The translations under genes and the position numbers were made by a program. Below, piece after piece: positions 43,898-53,909 of a stretch of 64,000 bases of DNA (within the stretch, counting starts at the first letter, position 1; every line of letters begins with the position of its first letter). The DNA lies in contig OMWP01000003.1 in assembly GCA_900314795.1 (NCBI GenBank), positions 1 to 64,000 on the forward strand, written 5' to 3'. The stretch comes from an uncultured Eubacteriales bacterium (GTDB taxonomy: Bacteria; Bacillota; Clostridia; Oscillospirales; Acutalibacteraceae). Under the pieces are notes generated by a model that searched no databases, was not told where the DNA came from, and was given only the letters and a program-made list of their open reading frames with translations.

Positions 43898-46800
43898 ATG
43901 AAAAAAACACAGATTAAGGACGCAACGCGCAATATCAAAAAGAACCTGCTCTCGTGGATCTCCGTGGTCTTTATCGCGGCAATGGCGGCGTCGTCCTATC
44001 TCGGTATCTGTTACTCCGCCGCGTCGATGCGCAACGCGGGTGACAGCTTTTACCAAAGAACGTCCTTTAGGGATTTTGAGATCACCTCGTCACTGCTCAT
44101 GACCGGCGCGGATATCGACGCGCTGAAGGCGGATGAGGACGTCAAGGATGTCGAGGGGATCTATTTTGCGAACGCAAAGGTCAGCAGCGGCGATGTTCAC
44201 GAGAATGTCAACATCGTTTCCGTCAGCGAGAGGATCAACGTCCCTGAGATCGCCGAGGGAAGTCTGCCGCAAAAGGACAATGAATGTGCGGTCGAGCAGA
44301 CCATCGCGGACAAGCTCGGATACGCAGTCGGAGATACACTCACCGCCGTTGACGACAGCGGTGACACACCGAAGTTTATGAAGGGGAAGGAATATACCGT
44401 CACAGGTATCGTCCAGCACCCCGATCATCTGGCAAAGCCCGATTTCGCTCCCGGTAACCGCTATATCCTGGTCACGCCCGGCGCTTTTGACGATGAACAG
44501 CTCGACGGCTGTTTCATGAGAGCCGAGGTCGTGCTCAAATCCACCGAGGGTATGAGCCGTTTCAGCGATGAGTATAAGAAGAAAACGGATACAGCGAAAG
44601 AGCGTTTGAATACGCTCGCCGACGAGAGAGCAGCGCTGCGCACCACAGAGGTCAAGAATAAATATCAGAAAGAGATCAACGACGGTCAGCAAAAGCTCGA
44701 TGAAGCAAAGGAAAAGCTGACTGACGGTAAAACAGCGCTTGACGAGGGTAAGGACAAGATCAGCGAGAATGACGCAAAGCTCAAAAGCGCGAAGACCGAG
44801 CTCGACAACGGTAAGCGGACATTGGACAACTCGAAATCTCAGTTGGACAGCGCTCAGGGCACGCTGAGCAATTCCAAGGATCAGCTCGACGCAGCGAGCG
44901 ACGAGTTGTACAGCTCCAATCAAACACTGACCTCCGGCAAGGCTGAGCTCGACAAAAACAAGAAGGTGCTCGACGCGGCAAAAGCCGAGCTCGACGCCAA
45001 TAAGACGAAGCTCGATGAAGCCGAAGCGGAGCTCAGCGACGCGAAGGAAACGCTCGACGCCGCCGAACAGGCGCTGAAAGAAGCAAAGAGCCTCACTCCC
45101 GAAGAGATCGCCGAGCTCACGCCCGAGGAGCTTGAAATTTATGAAGCGGTCGTAGCAGCCGCAGAGGAGCTGTATCAAGAGGGCTTAGCCGCATACAACG
45201 AAGGAAAAAAGCAGTTCGACGCAGGCAAGGCAAAGTACGACAGCGCCTTGGCACAGTACAACAGCGGCAAGGCTAAGTATGACAGCGCTTTGGAGCAGTA
45301 CAACAGCGGCAAAGCGCAGTATGACGCCGGAGAGGCTGCGTATTACGAGGGACTTTCGCAGTATGAGTCGGGGCTTTCGGAGTATAACAGCGGCAAGGCG
45401 CAGTACGATCAAGGCGTTGCAACCTACAACACGAACAAGCAGAAATATGACGACGGCGTCAAGGCGCTCGAGGAGGGCAAAACAACTCTTGCCGACAAAG
45501 AGGAAGAGTACAACGACGGTGTAAAAGAATATCAGAAGAATGTCAAAAAGCTGGACGACGCCAAAAAGGCGCTCGCCGAGCTCAAGGACTGCAGCTGGTT
45601 TGTCTTTGACGTAGGCTCTAACGGCGGCTATATGCACCTTTCGCTTTCGGCAAAGAGCATCTCCAATTTGAGCGTTACCTTCTCACTGTTCTTTGTTGTC
45701 ATCGCGGCGCTCGTCATCTACACGACGATCAAGCGTATCGTGGATGAACAGAGAAAGCTGGTCGGCGCGACAAAGGCGCTCGGCTTCTATAACGGCGAGA
45801 TCCTCGGAAAATATCTGGTCTTCGGCGTCAGTGCGACCATCGTCGGCGCTTTGATCGGTATCGTCGCCGGCTACTTTGTGATCCAGGGCGTGGTGCTCAA
45901 ATCCTACAGCAACATGTATGTGATCGGAGCGATCCCTCCGGGCATCCTGGCGGCTACCTCTGCGATCGCCGTCGGTCTGGCGGTCGTGCTTGCCATCGTG
46001 GCGGTCACGATCTCCTGTATGAGCCTGATGCGCTCCACCGCTATGGATCTGATGAGAGAAAAACAGCCCAAGGCATGGAAGAGCTCCAAGACTTCCAAGA
46101 GCGGCGCCAGCCTGTATTCCAGGCTGATCCTGCGCAATATGCGCTCTGATCTGGCGCGCGTCATCGTGACGACCGTCAGTGTCGCGGGATGCTGCGCGCT
46201 GTTGGTGATCGGCTTCACCCTGCGCGGCAGTGTCAGCAGCGTCGCCGACAAGCAGTACGGCGAGATCGTGAAATACGATGAAAAGCTGACCTTTAATTCC
46301 GCCACATCCGAAAATGCCGAGCAAGAGATCGAGGCGATCCTGGATGACGCAGGCGTTACCTACGTCAAGGCGCAATCCGGTCTGCGCGCGTTCAAGGCAG
46401 GCAGCGACGTGGAGTACACCGACCTGATCTGCGGCGATATGGAAGCGCTGTCCGAGTTCTACAACTTCAAGCTGTGGAAGAAGGACACGGGGCTTCCGAC
46501 CGATGCGGACGGCGTGTTCATCCAGTGCAGAACCACCGAGACCTCGGGTAAGAACGAGGGCGACGATATCGTCATCTACGACGGCACCATGGCGCCCAAT
46601 GAGGTGAAGGTCGCGGGCGTGTTCAACAACTATATGGGACGCAACATGATCATGAACGAAGCGTCCTATGAAAAGTACTTTGGCGAAAAGCCCGAGATGA
46701 ACACCTATTACCTGTTCCTCAACGGCGCCGACAAGGAGAAGCTGGTCGAAAAGCTCGGTCAGGTCAAGGGCTATGAGAATCTCACTCCCTCTACCGAGGA

Positions 46801-47221
46801 CAAGGATAAGCTGGAGCTGGTGACAAACGTATTCAACAGGGTCGCGATCCTGCTGCTGGTCATCGCGGGTCTGATGGCGTATTTCATCCTCCTCAACATC
46901 ACGAAGATGTATGTCAATCAAAAGACGCGCGAGCTGACCATCATGCGTATCAACGGCTTCACCGTCAAGGAGGTCAAACGGTATCTGAACACCGAAACGA
47001 TCATCACCTCGGTGATCGGCATCCTGCTCGGTATCGGCGTGGGCGCCTTGATGGGCTATATCGTCATCCGATTTATCGAGATGCCGCACGCACAGTTCGT
47101 CAGAGATCCGTATCTGCTGGGATGGCTGATCAGTACCGCGATCACGGCGGCGTTCACCATCGCAATCACCGCGTTCGGAACGAGAAAGGTCAAGGATCTC
47201 AAGCTCACCGACGCGACATAA
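43898..47221 (+). CDS. FtsX-type ABC permease with long extracytoplasmic coiled coil
   Basis: 1107 aa. TM1 ~20-40, then an extracytoplasmic region whose residues ~235-560 are a repetitive coiled coil (units such as LDEAEAEL, YDSALAQYNSGKA, 11-residue periodicity at DNA level too). FtsX core helices follow (~580-720: three TMs), a second extracytoplasmic domain (~760-960), and three final TMs (~980-1100). Such permeases do mechanotransmission (FtsX, MacB) rather than classical transport. It forms a pair with the GAF-ABC ATPase and ends at a terminator. The substrate or the envelope protein it acts on is unknown. Confidence 0.88.
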   Translation: MKKTQIKDATRNIKKNLLSWISVVFIAAMAASSYLGICYSAASMRNAGDSFYQRTSFRDFEITSSLLMTGADIDALKADEDVKDVEGIYFANAKVSSGDVHENVNIVSVSERINVPEIAEGSLPQKDNECAVEQTIADKLGYAVGDTLTAVDDSGDTPKFMKGKEYTVTGIVQHPDHLAKPDFAPGNRYILVTPGAFDDEQLDGCFMRAEVVLKSTEGMSRFSDEYKKKTDTAKERLNTLADERAALRTTEVKNKYQKEINDGQQKLDEAKEKLTDGKTALDEGKDKISENDAKLKSAKTELDNGKRTLDNSKSQLDSAQGTLSNSKDQLDAASDELYSSNQTLTSGKAELDKNKKVLDAAKAELDANKTKLDEAEAELSDAKETLDAAEQALKEAKSLTPEEIAELTPEELEIYEAVVAAAEELYQEGLAAYNEGKKQFDAGKAKYDSALAQYNSGKAKYDSALEQYNSGKAQYDAGEAAYYEGLSQYESGLSEYNSGKAQYDQGVATYNTNKQKYDDGVKALEEGKTTLADKEEEYNDGVKEYQKNVKKLDDAKKALAELKDCSWFVFDVGSNGGYMHLSLSAKSISNLSVTFSLFFVVIAALVIYTTIKRIVDEQRKLVGATKALGFYNGEILGKYLVFGVSATIVGALIGIVAGYFVIQGVVLKSYSNMYVIGAIPPGILAATSAIAVGLAVVLAIVAVTISCMSLMRSTAMDLMREKQPKAWKSSKTSKSGASLYSRLILRNMRSDLARVIVTTVSVAGCCALLVIGFTLRGSVSSVADKQYGEIVKYDEKLTFNSATSENAEQEIEAILDDAGVTYVKAQSGLRAFKAGSDVEYTDLICGDMEALSEFYNFKLWKKDTGLPTDADGVFIQCRTTETSGKNEGDDIVIYDGTMAPNEVKVAGVFNNYMGRNMIMNEASYEKYFGEKPEMNTYYLFLNGADKEKLVEKLGQVKGYENLTPSTEDKDKLELVTNVFNRVAILLLVIAGLMAYFILLNITKMYVNQKTRELTIMRINGFTVKEVKRYLNTETIITSVIGILLGIGVGALMGYIVIRFIEMPHAQFVRDPYLLGWLISTAITAAFTIAITAFGTRKVKDLKLTDAT

Positions 47222-47240
47222 TCAATCAAAATACGCATAT

Positions 47241-47274
47241 GAGGCTGTGATTCATCAAAGTCACAGCCTCTTTT
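47241..47274 (+). terminator. Terminator of the module B operon
   Basis: GAGGCTGTGA/TCACAGCCTC stem plus T4. Confidence 0.88.
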
Positions 47275-47363
47275 GTATGCGTGGAACGATCGGCTTTCGA
47301 CAGTGCGGAGACACAGCCATTTGACAGGCGGTCGGAAAGGTACCGAGAAATACGACCGAACAC

Positions 47364-47392
47364 TTGCTTTTTTTGATGTGAGTGTGTAAAAT
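47364..47392 (+). promoter_or_regulatory. Promoter TTGCTT-17-TAAAAT
   Basis: TTGCTT at 47364-47369 and TAAAAT at 47387-47392 with a 17-nt spacer, before the channel gene. Confidence 0.6.
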
Positions 47393-47450
47393 ATACTATG
47401 GTTCAATCATGAAATATCCTTGTGATTTACGAAAACAGCAGGAGGTTGGT

Positions 47451-49535
47451 ATGAATAAGTTCAAAGAATGGGTAAGCATCCAGGTTGCGAAGCACCCCAA
47501 ACGCGTGGTGTTGATCTTGATTATCCTGTTCAACATCCTTTTTATCTCGCTATCCGCCGCACTGATCAGCTCTCTTTCGCTGAGCGGAACCGAGAAGATG
47601 AATTTCTTCCACGCCGCGTATTATACGATCACGATGATCCTTGACGCGGGCTGTATCGAGTCGGTCATCAAGGATATCGGCACCACGGGCGTGGCGCTGA
47701 CGATCACCTGTTTGGCGGTCATCATCATCGGCATGATCACGTTCTCCGGCGCGGTGATCGGTTATTTGACCAACATTCTCAACGATTTTATCGAAAAAGC
47801 GAACGCGGGCAACACGCGGCTTTATCTGTCCGATCACACCGTCATCCTGAACTGGAACACCAGAGCGCCCGAGATCGTTAATGACCTGCTTTACAGCGAT
47901 AATAAAGAGACGGTTGTGGCGCTGGTCAAATCGGGCAGTGATGAGATCAAAAAGGAGATCGAAGAACGGCTCCAGCTCACCATCGAAAAAGAGAATGCCG
48001 TTGTCTATCAAAAAGCAGATACCATGGGCTTCTTTGCCCGCTGGCGGTATCTCAAAAACAACAAGCTCGGCAACAATGTTACTTTTATCGTCATTGAGGG
48101 AAACATCTTCTCTCAAAAACAGCTCAAGGATATCAGGATCGACCTGGCAAAAGCGGTCATGATACTGAGCAACGATCCGTCGGATCCGGATGCCGATGAC
48201 GGCAGACATGCGGAGGAGGGCAACCCTCAGGCTATCAAGGCGCTGATGCAGACCGCGGATATCGTCTCGGCGGGCAAAGCCGCTCGTCATCAGAACATCA
48301 TCATCGAGATCACCGATTTTTGGACGTATGATATCGTGCAGAGGATCATCAGCGGGAAAGAGCTCGGCGATCAATGTAATATCGTCATGTTCCATGTTGA
48401 AAAATTCCTCGGTCAGCTGCTGGCTCAATTATCCATCTCACCCGAGATGACGCCGGTATACGACGATCTGTTCTCCAACAAGGGAGCGGCGTTCTATACC
48501 AAGCCCGTGCAGACGGACGATGAGATCGGCTATATGCGGGATTACCTCTCCACCCACAAGCACGCCATTCCTCTCACATTGCTGACCCATAACGAAGAGC
48601 GCTGTTTTTGCTTTGCGGCAGACAGTCAGAAGGATATCAGCATAAAGCATGCGGCAAAAAACACGGATTACCGTGTTGCGCTGAACCGTACACCGGGCGA
48701 ATGTAAGAGGGTGATCATGCTCGGTCACAACAGCATGGTGGAAGAGATCATGAACTGCTACGAAGCCTACATAGCCTGTGAGACCGGTGATCCGCAGCAC
48801 AGCGGGCTGAAGGTCTCTGTGATCGATGACGCCGACAGCATCGAGAGGATGGATCATTACCGTCGCTATCCGTTTGTGGAAGAAGTGGCGGAGATGGATA
48901 TGTATCATATCGATAAAACCGTCGATACCATTCATCACCTGCTGTTTAACACGGAGGAGGAAACCAGCGTCCTGATCCTCTCCGATGACACGGAGCTGGA
49001 TGAAAACACCGACTCTACTGCCCTGATGTATTTGATTTATATTCAGGACTTCATCAAGGAAATGGTTCACAAAAATCCCGGCTATGACCGGAAAAAGATC
49101 AAAACGATCGTTGAGATCACCGACCCGAGGCATTATGATATCGTCAAGGGCTACGATATGGTCGACGCCGTGATCAGTAACCGTTTTTCGGGCAATATCA
49201 TCACGCAAATAGGGGAGAAGGAGTCGATCTATGAGTTTTATAAGGACTTGCTGAGCTATGCGCCGCAGGGCGGTCAAAGCAAGAAGCCGCAGCTCAAAAA
49301 GGTCTCGTCCTTCTTCAAAGAAACACCTGCTCCGTGTACGGCTTATGATCTGGTGCGCGCCGTGTTTGAAGCGTCTGTCTCATCAGCCGACGCCTCACAA
49401 AGGCCGCATCCCGCGCTGGTGCTCGGCGTTGTCAAAGCGAGCGGCGAAACCGTCATCTTCAGCGGCGATCTGTCCGAGATCAAGGTCTCGCTTGAGGCGG
49501 AAGATAAGCTGATCGTCTATACGGATTTTACCTGA
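47451..49535 (+). CDS. CASTOR/POLLUX-like ion channel with RCK-type domains
   Basis: 694 aa. Two TM helices (~17-40 and ~82-108) flank a pore-helix segment (NFFHAAYYTITMILDAGC). The remainder is two Rossmann-like regulatory units (VILNWNTRAPEIVNDLL near 128, RVIMLGHNSMVEEIMNCY near 425), the plan of CASTOR/POLLUX/DMI1 and bacterial relatives that conduct cations under ligand control. AGGAGG precedes ATG 47451; the upstream in-frame extension overlaps the promoter. Ion selectivity is unknown, since no GYG filter is visible. Confidence 0.78.
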   Translation: MNKFKEWVSIQVAKHPKRVVLILIILFNILFISLSAALISSLSLSGTEKMNFFHAAYYTITMILDAGCIESVIKDIGTTGVALTITCLAVIIIGMITFSGAVIGYLTNILNDFIEKANAGNTRLYLSDHTVILNWNTRAPEIVNDLLYSDNKETVVALVKSGSDEIKKEIEERLQLTIEKENAVVYQKADTMGFFARWRYLKNNKLGNNVTFIVIEGNIFSQKQLKDIRIDLAKAVMILSNDPSDPDADDGRHAEEGNPQAIKALMQTADIVSAGKAARHQNIIIEITDFWTYDIVQRIISGKELGDQCNIVMFHVEKFLGQLLAQLSISPEMTPVYDDLFSNKGAAFYTKPVQTDDEIGYMRDYLSTHKHAIPLTLLTHNEERCFCFAADSQKDISIKHAAKNTDYRVALNRTPGECKRVIMLGHNSMVEEIMNCYEAYIACETGDPQHSGLKVSVIDDADSIERMDHYRRYPFVEEVAEMDMYHIDKTVDTIHHLLFNTEEETSVLILSDDTELDENTDSTALMYLIYIQDFIKEMVHKNPGYDRKKIKTIVEITDPRHYDIVKGYDMVDAVISNRFSGNIITQIGEKESIYEFYKDLLSYAPQGGQSKKPQLKKVSSFFKETPAPCTAYDLVRAVFEASVSSADASQRPHPALVLGVVKASGETVIFSGDLSEIKVSLEAEDKLIVYTDFT

Positions 49536-49561
49536 CGCCCTTTATCGGAATCGGTCATAAG

Positions 49562-49592
49562 AGCGCGGCGGTTTGATGGCTGCCGCGCTTTT
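49562..49592 (+). terminator. Rho-independent terminator
   Basis: AGCGCGGC/GCCGCGCT stem followed by TTTT after the channel gene. Confidence 0.8.
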
Positions 49593-49739
49593 GCAATATC
49601 GAATAATTCTGCTGCAGAATATGACTGAATGTTTCCTTAATACAACCTGAAACGTGTATGGCAGGGGTTTTGCTCCCGCCGCACCGTTTATTACAAAAGA
49701 GGATGGAGACGATCTTCATCCTCTTTTTATTAATGTCTT

Positions 49740-50045
49740 TAGACAGTGCCGCTCCTAAGAGCGGTACAAAGAACCACCCGCTATGCGGGTGCGCATCGAT
49801 AGTTATACTACTAAAAATGATTCTCCAATCTGTTACAAAAAGGTGTATTAGATTTTATTGTAAGCATGATAGGAGAATTATTATAAAGATTAACTCTGTC
49901 CAAGATAATGTTTCACTTGGGCCTGCAATCCATATATAACACAAAGATTTTACGAAGTAAAATCAGCGCCTTGAGACGCGAGTTTAGTAACAGGGGCTTA
50001 TAGCCCCAGAGCAAACCACCCGTTTGACGGGTGGTCATGATTGAT
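49740..50045. mobile_element. IS200/IS605-derived remnant (PATE-like)
   Basis: A ~300-bp segment with two subterminal hairpins: CACCCG/CGGGTG at 49775-49791 and ACCACCCG/CGGGTGGT at 50015-50035, plus GGGGCTTATAGCCCC just inside the right hairpin. This is the end layout of IS200/IS605 elements. The interior is AT-rich with no tnpA or tnpB left. The right part corresponds to the place where TnpB guide (omega) RNA arises in full elements. Confidence 0.6.
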
Positions 50046-50072
50046 ATGAAAATTCCCGTGATGAACCTAATA

Positions 50073-50120
50073 AAATACCCGCCCTGCACGGAAAGCAAAT
50101 CCGGCATGGCGGGTATTTTT
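50073..50120. terminator. Bidirectional terminator-like hairpin
   Basis: AATACCCGCC/GGCGGGTATT with flanking A and T runs, between the IS remnant and the histidine kinase 3' end. The rest of 50121-50266 shows nothing recognisable. Confidence 0.7.
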
Positions 50121-50266
50121 GATAGAATATCAAGATGATTTTACGATAGATGCCGGAGCTGATTGACAGACAAGGATCATCAGCTATGTTAACCGTTGCT
50201 GATTTTCAAGATTTGATTGCGCCTTGCTCTGTTTAACGGCAACAGGCTTTGCGCGTGTTTTCGTCG

Positions 50267-53200
50267 TCATTCTTGAATCAGCTTTTCCAGTGTTGCGAAC
50301 AGCTCCTCGGGCTGTACCGGCTTGGAGAGATGCGCGTTGAGACCCGCCTGCAGGCTGCGCTGTACGTCCTCGTCAAAGGCGTTCGCTGTCAGGGCGATGA
50401 TCGGAAGCGTCTTTGAGTCGGAGCGGTCGAGGGCGCGGATCCGCCGCGTCGCTTCCAGACCGTCCATTTCGGGCATGCGCATATCCATCAGGATCGCGTC
50501 GTAATACCCCGACGGACGGGAGGCAAACATATCGAGCGCTTCTTTTCCGTTCACGGCGCGCTCGGACTCGATCCCGCGCGTTTGCAGGAGCATTTTTATG
50601 ATCTCGGCGTTGATCTCTATATCCTCGGCAAGCAGGATCCTCTTGCCCTTGAGGTCGATCTTCTTTTCGGCGCTGTCGGCGCAGAGGCCCTTCCTTTTTG
50701 CGACCGATTCAAATTCTTCCAGAACATTGGCGGCGAACAGAGGCTTAGCGATAAAGCTGTCGACGCCCGCGCCGGTCGCGTCCTCCAGAACGTCGTCCCA
50801 TTTGTACGCCGTGAGAATGATGATGGCGGATTCACTGCCGACGAGCTTGCGAATGCGTCTTGTCGTTTCCACACCGTCCATGCCCGGCATTTTCCAGTCA
50901 ACGAGGATCAGGTTGTACGGCGCCATGCGCGCGTGGCGCAGCCGCACCATTTCGATAGCCTGCTCGCCCGAGGAGGCGATATCGACGGCAATGCCGGCTT
51001 TTTCAAGAACAAGCTTCGCGTGCTCGCAGGCGATGGGATCGTCGTCCGCGACGAGAACGGACAGCTCCCGCGGATCGATGACGCGATCAATATGGTCGGA
51101 GTCGCGATCCTTCGCGTCAAACAGGGTGACGGCGACGGTAAAGGTCGTTCCGACGCCCTTTTCACTCTCGACCTTGATGCTGCCGTTCATCAGCTCTACG
51201 ATATTTTTCGTAATCGCCAGTCCGAGTCCCGTGCTGCCGTATTTGTTGGTTGACGAGGTGTTCTCCTGCGCGAAGGCGTCGAAAATATGCGGCAGGAATT
51301 CCTCGCTCATGCCGATACCGTTATCGGATATCTTGAAGGAAAGCGTGGATTTTGCGTCGAACCGCGCCGTTCGCTCGACCTCGAAGCCGACCCTGCCACC
51401 CTGTGGGGTGAACTTGACGGCATTGCCGAGAATGTTGATCAGCACCTGACGGAGCTTCACGGCGTCGCCGATGTAGTGATCGTCGATGTGTCCTTTGATG
51501 CGGCAGTTGTATTCAAGCCCCTTGTCCTGACACTGTCCGCTGATCATGGTGTTGATATATTCGAGCATTTTAGAGAAGGAGAATTCCTCGTTTTTGACGA
51601 TCATGCGCCCCGATTCGATACGCGACATATCCAAGATATCATTGATCAGATTCAGAAGGTGCTCGGCGGAGGTGCCGATCTTTGTAAGATATTCCTTCGT
51701 CTTTTCCGGCGTGTCGGGATCGTTGAGCGCGATATTGTCAAGTCCGATAATGGCGTTCATCGGCGTGCGAATCTCGTGGCTCATATTAGACAGGAATACC
51801 GTTTTTGCCTTGTTTGCCTGCTCCGCCGCGGCGAGAGCGTTGTTCAGCGCTTCATTCTGCGCGATGGAGGCTCTTGTCTCTTCGTCCACGTTGGTGATAC
51901 AGGCGCCTACCGCGTGAACCAGTTGATCGTCTCTGTCCTCGGGGTGTCTTACGCCCGCGAAGCGTATCATCTCGTAGGATTCTTTTCCATGGCGGAAAAC
52001 GCTGTACCTGTATGAGATCACCCGATTGGCTTTCAAACCTTCGCGGATATGCTCGGGCTGAATGAACGCGAGGAATTCTTCACGGTTCTTTTCGGTCACA
52101 TATTTATTGGCGTAGCCGGTGACCGCTTCCAGGTACCGGAACCGCTCTCCGACCTTGAGACCGTCGTCGAGATCGGCATGCGACTGATAGCATACGCCCT
52201 CATCCCTGTCAAGCTCTAAATAATACACGCTCCAATAATCAGAGGATAAAGCGGTGATGAGCTTGTCCTGCTGTGTCCTTTGCTTTTCCTCGTTCAGCAG
52301 CTTTTCCTGCAGGGAGAGGCGCTGCTCCATCTCGCGTTGCTTGACGCGGCTCTCGGCGTCAGTCGTTTCTTTTTCAAGGGTAAGCCTCGCGTTTTTGCGC
52401 ATTTGTTTCACGATGAAAATGAATATCGCGACGAGCACCAGCGCCGTGAGCGCGGATTGCAGCACGCTGCGCATCAGGATCCCGTTTGATACGCTGCCGA
52501 TCTTTTCGACGATCACGCTCTCACGGATCAGATAGGTGAGAAGCCAGTCGGTGCCCTCGACCGGGACATAGCTCAGCGTTTCGCGGGTGCCGTTGTATGT
52601 AAAGGACGCGATCCCGCTTTTCCCGGACTTAAAGTCGCTTTTGACCTGCTCATAGGAATAGCCGTCCTCGTATTCCGCCTGAGACAGCGCTTCCAAAAGG
52701 TTGTCCTCAACCGCAAGACCGCCGAGAACGGTATTGCTCAGGGCAATTCCGTCGGCAGTGTAGATATTGGTAAAGGTGGAGCCGCTCTCCTGCGTCTGCA
52801 TGGAAACGCCGGCGAGCATATCCTTCATGTCGATCTCCATGAAGCAGACCGTCAGCTTTTTGCCCTGAAACGGGATATGATCCACAGGCAGGGCGATGAT
52901 GACCGTTTTATCCGGTTGATCCAGGTTTTTGATCGAAATATCGGGATCCTGCAGAGAGCGGTAATCAAATCCGTATTCGTCGATATTGGACTGAGTGCCG
53001 AGCGAGGTATAGATCAGCCCGTTCTCGTCGATGAAGGCAAACTTTTGCAGGGTGAACAGCCGCTTCATTTTAGCCTGATATGCCTGAAGATGCTCCATGT
53101 CGCTCAGATCTTCCTCTGTCATCAGCTCGAGGGCTGCCCGCATATCGGCAACGCGGCTTTGCAAATTGTCCGCCACGACCTGCTCCCGCCGCCCGGCGAG

Positions 53201-53362
53201 CTCGTCAAGGTACAAAAGGCTGACGGAGCGCACGGCTTCTTCGGTTCCCTTTTTCGCGGATTGTCCCATCAGAAGGGTACTGATGATGAGCGCCAGCGCC
53301 ACGATGACGCCGCCGATGACCGCGATCAGAATGGAATGACTGCTTTTGCTTTTTGTTTTCAT
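50267..53362 (-). CDS. Hybrid sensor histidine kinase with two receiver domains
   Basis: 1031 aa. TM1 ~10-32, large extracytoplasmic Cache-type sensor (~35-290), TM2 ~300-320, coiled-coil linker, a PAS-like region (~370-500), HisKA with FLSNMSHEIRTPM (His529), HATPase with NGIGMSEEF and GSTGLGLAITKNIVEL, REC1 (~770-890; LVDWKMPGMDG) and REC2 (~910-1028; LMDMRMPEMDG). No HPt domain or DNA-binding output is fused, so the phosphoryl group must pass to proteins elsewhere. It is transcribed alone from the promoter at 53494-53522. Confidence 0.93.
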   Translation of the reverse strand: MKTKSKSSHSILIAVIGGVIVALALIISTLLMGQSAKKGTEEAVRSVSLLYLDELAGRREQVVADNLQSRVADMRAALELMTEEDLSDMEHLQAYQAKMKRLFTLQKFAFIDENGLIYTSLGTQSNIDEYGFDYRSLQDPDISIKNLDQPDKTVIIALPVDHIPFQGKKLTVCFMEIDMKDMLAGVSMQTQESGSTFTNIYTADGIALSNTVLGGLAVEDNLLEALSQAEYEDGYSYEQVKSDFKSGKSGIASFTYNGTRETLSYVPVEGTDWLLTYLIRESVIVEKIGSVSNGILMRSVLQSALTALVLVAIFIFIVKQMRKNARLTLEKETTDAESRVKQREMEQRLSLQEKLLNEEKQRTQQDKLITALSSDYWSVYYLELDRDEGVCYQSHADLDDGLKVGERFRYLEAVTGYANKYVTEKNREEFLAFIQPEHIREGLKANRVISYRYSVFRHGKESYEMIRFAGVRHPEDRDDQLVHAVGACITNVDEETRASIAQNEALNNALAAAEQANKAKTVFLSNMSHEIRTPMNAIIGLDNIALNDPDTPEKTKEYLTKIGTSAEHLLNLINDILDMSRIESGRMIVKNEEFSFSKMLEYINTMISGQCQDKGLEYNCRIKGHIDDHYIGDAVKLRQVLINILGNAVKFTPQGGRVGFEVERTARFDAKSTLSFKISDNGIGMSEEFLPHIFDAFAQENTSSTNKYGSTGLGLAITKNIVELMNGSIKVESEKGVGTTFTVAVTLFDAKDRDSDHIDRVIDPRELSVLVADDDPIACEHAKLVLEKAGIAVDIASSGEQAIEMVRLRHARMAPYNLILVDWKMPGMDGVETTRRIRKLVGSESAIIILTAYKWDDVLEDATGAGVDSFIAKPLFAANVLEEFESVAKRKGLCADSAEKKIDLKGKRILLAEDIEINAEIIKMLLQTRGIESERAVNGKEALDMFASRPSGYYDAILMDMRMPEMDGLEATRRIRALDRSDSKTLPIIALTANAFDEDVQRSLQAGLNAHLSKPVQPEELFATLEKLIQE

Positions 53363-53493
53363 ATATCCTCTCTTCCGTTTGTACGGTTACTGTACGGATC
53401 GTCGTTATATCCTCTCGTCATAAAGAACGCCCCCAAGCGTATGGTTCGCTTTCGTTCGGAAAGTAACATGGACTTGGGGGAGAAGATAAGTAA

Positions 53494-53522
53494 ATTATAC
53501 TCAAAACAGGCGAGCTCGTCAA
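53494..53522 (-). promoter_or_regulatory. Histidine-kinase promoter TTGACG-17-TATAAT
   Basis: On the minus strand TTGACG (53522-53517), 17-nt spacer, perfect TATAAT (53499-53494). Confidence 0.75.
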
Positions 53523-53633
53523 CAAAAAACGACAGGAAACCTTAATTAGTGATAAAAACCGCGGCTTTTCCGTAAGGACTTTGTGCGCGGGCACGATAAG
53601 ATCCTTCGCAAAAGCTCAGGATGACATGCTAAG

Positions 53634-53665
53634 AGGCTGTCGCAAATATATTGCGACAGCCCCCT
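53634..53665. repeat. Perfect hairpin GGCTGTCGCAA/TTGCGACAGCC
   Basis: 11-bp perfect stem with a 5-nt loop and no T run on either side. It lies in the 270-bp gap between the kinase promoter and the MITE copy, which otherwise holds no gene. Confidence 0.6.
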
Positions 53666-53828
53666 GAATTTAGTGGATATTATTTTGATGTTCGGTATTA
53701 CGGTCACTGAATGTAGAGAGTGTAGTTGTGCAGGCTGCCTCTCTCAATACCTCTGCCTTTTGCGGTATGATTGAAGAACGCTGAGAAAAGGTTTTTTGAT
53801 CGGTATCCTCGTGGATATCAATCGCGCC

Positions 53829-53909
53829 GGCGACTGCCAAGATTGATAAGCCGAAAAATGCCGAAATATTGCCATTCTCAGCAGATTCGGATATCTACAG
53901 TCACCCTAA
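53829..53909. mobile_element. MITE right half, copy 3
   Basis: Matches 4553-4633 over ~80 bp with some changes and ends ...CAGTCACCCTAA. Its last bases supply the TAG stop codon (53908-53906, minus strand) of the neighbouring HATPase gene. Confidence 0.7.
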
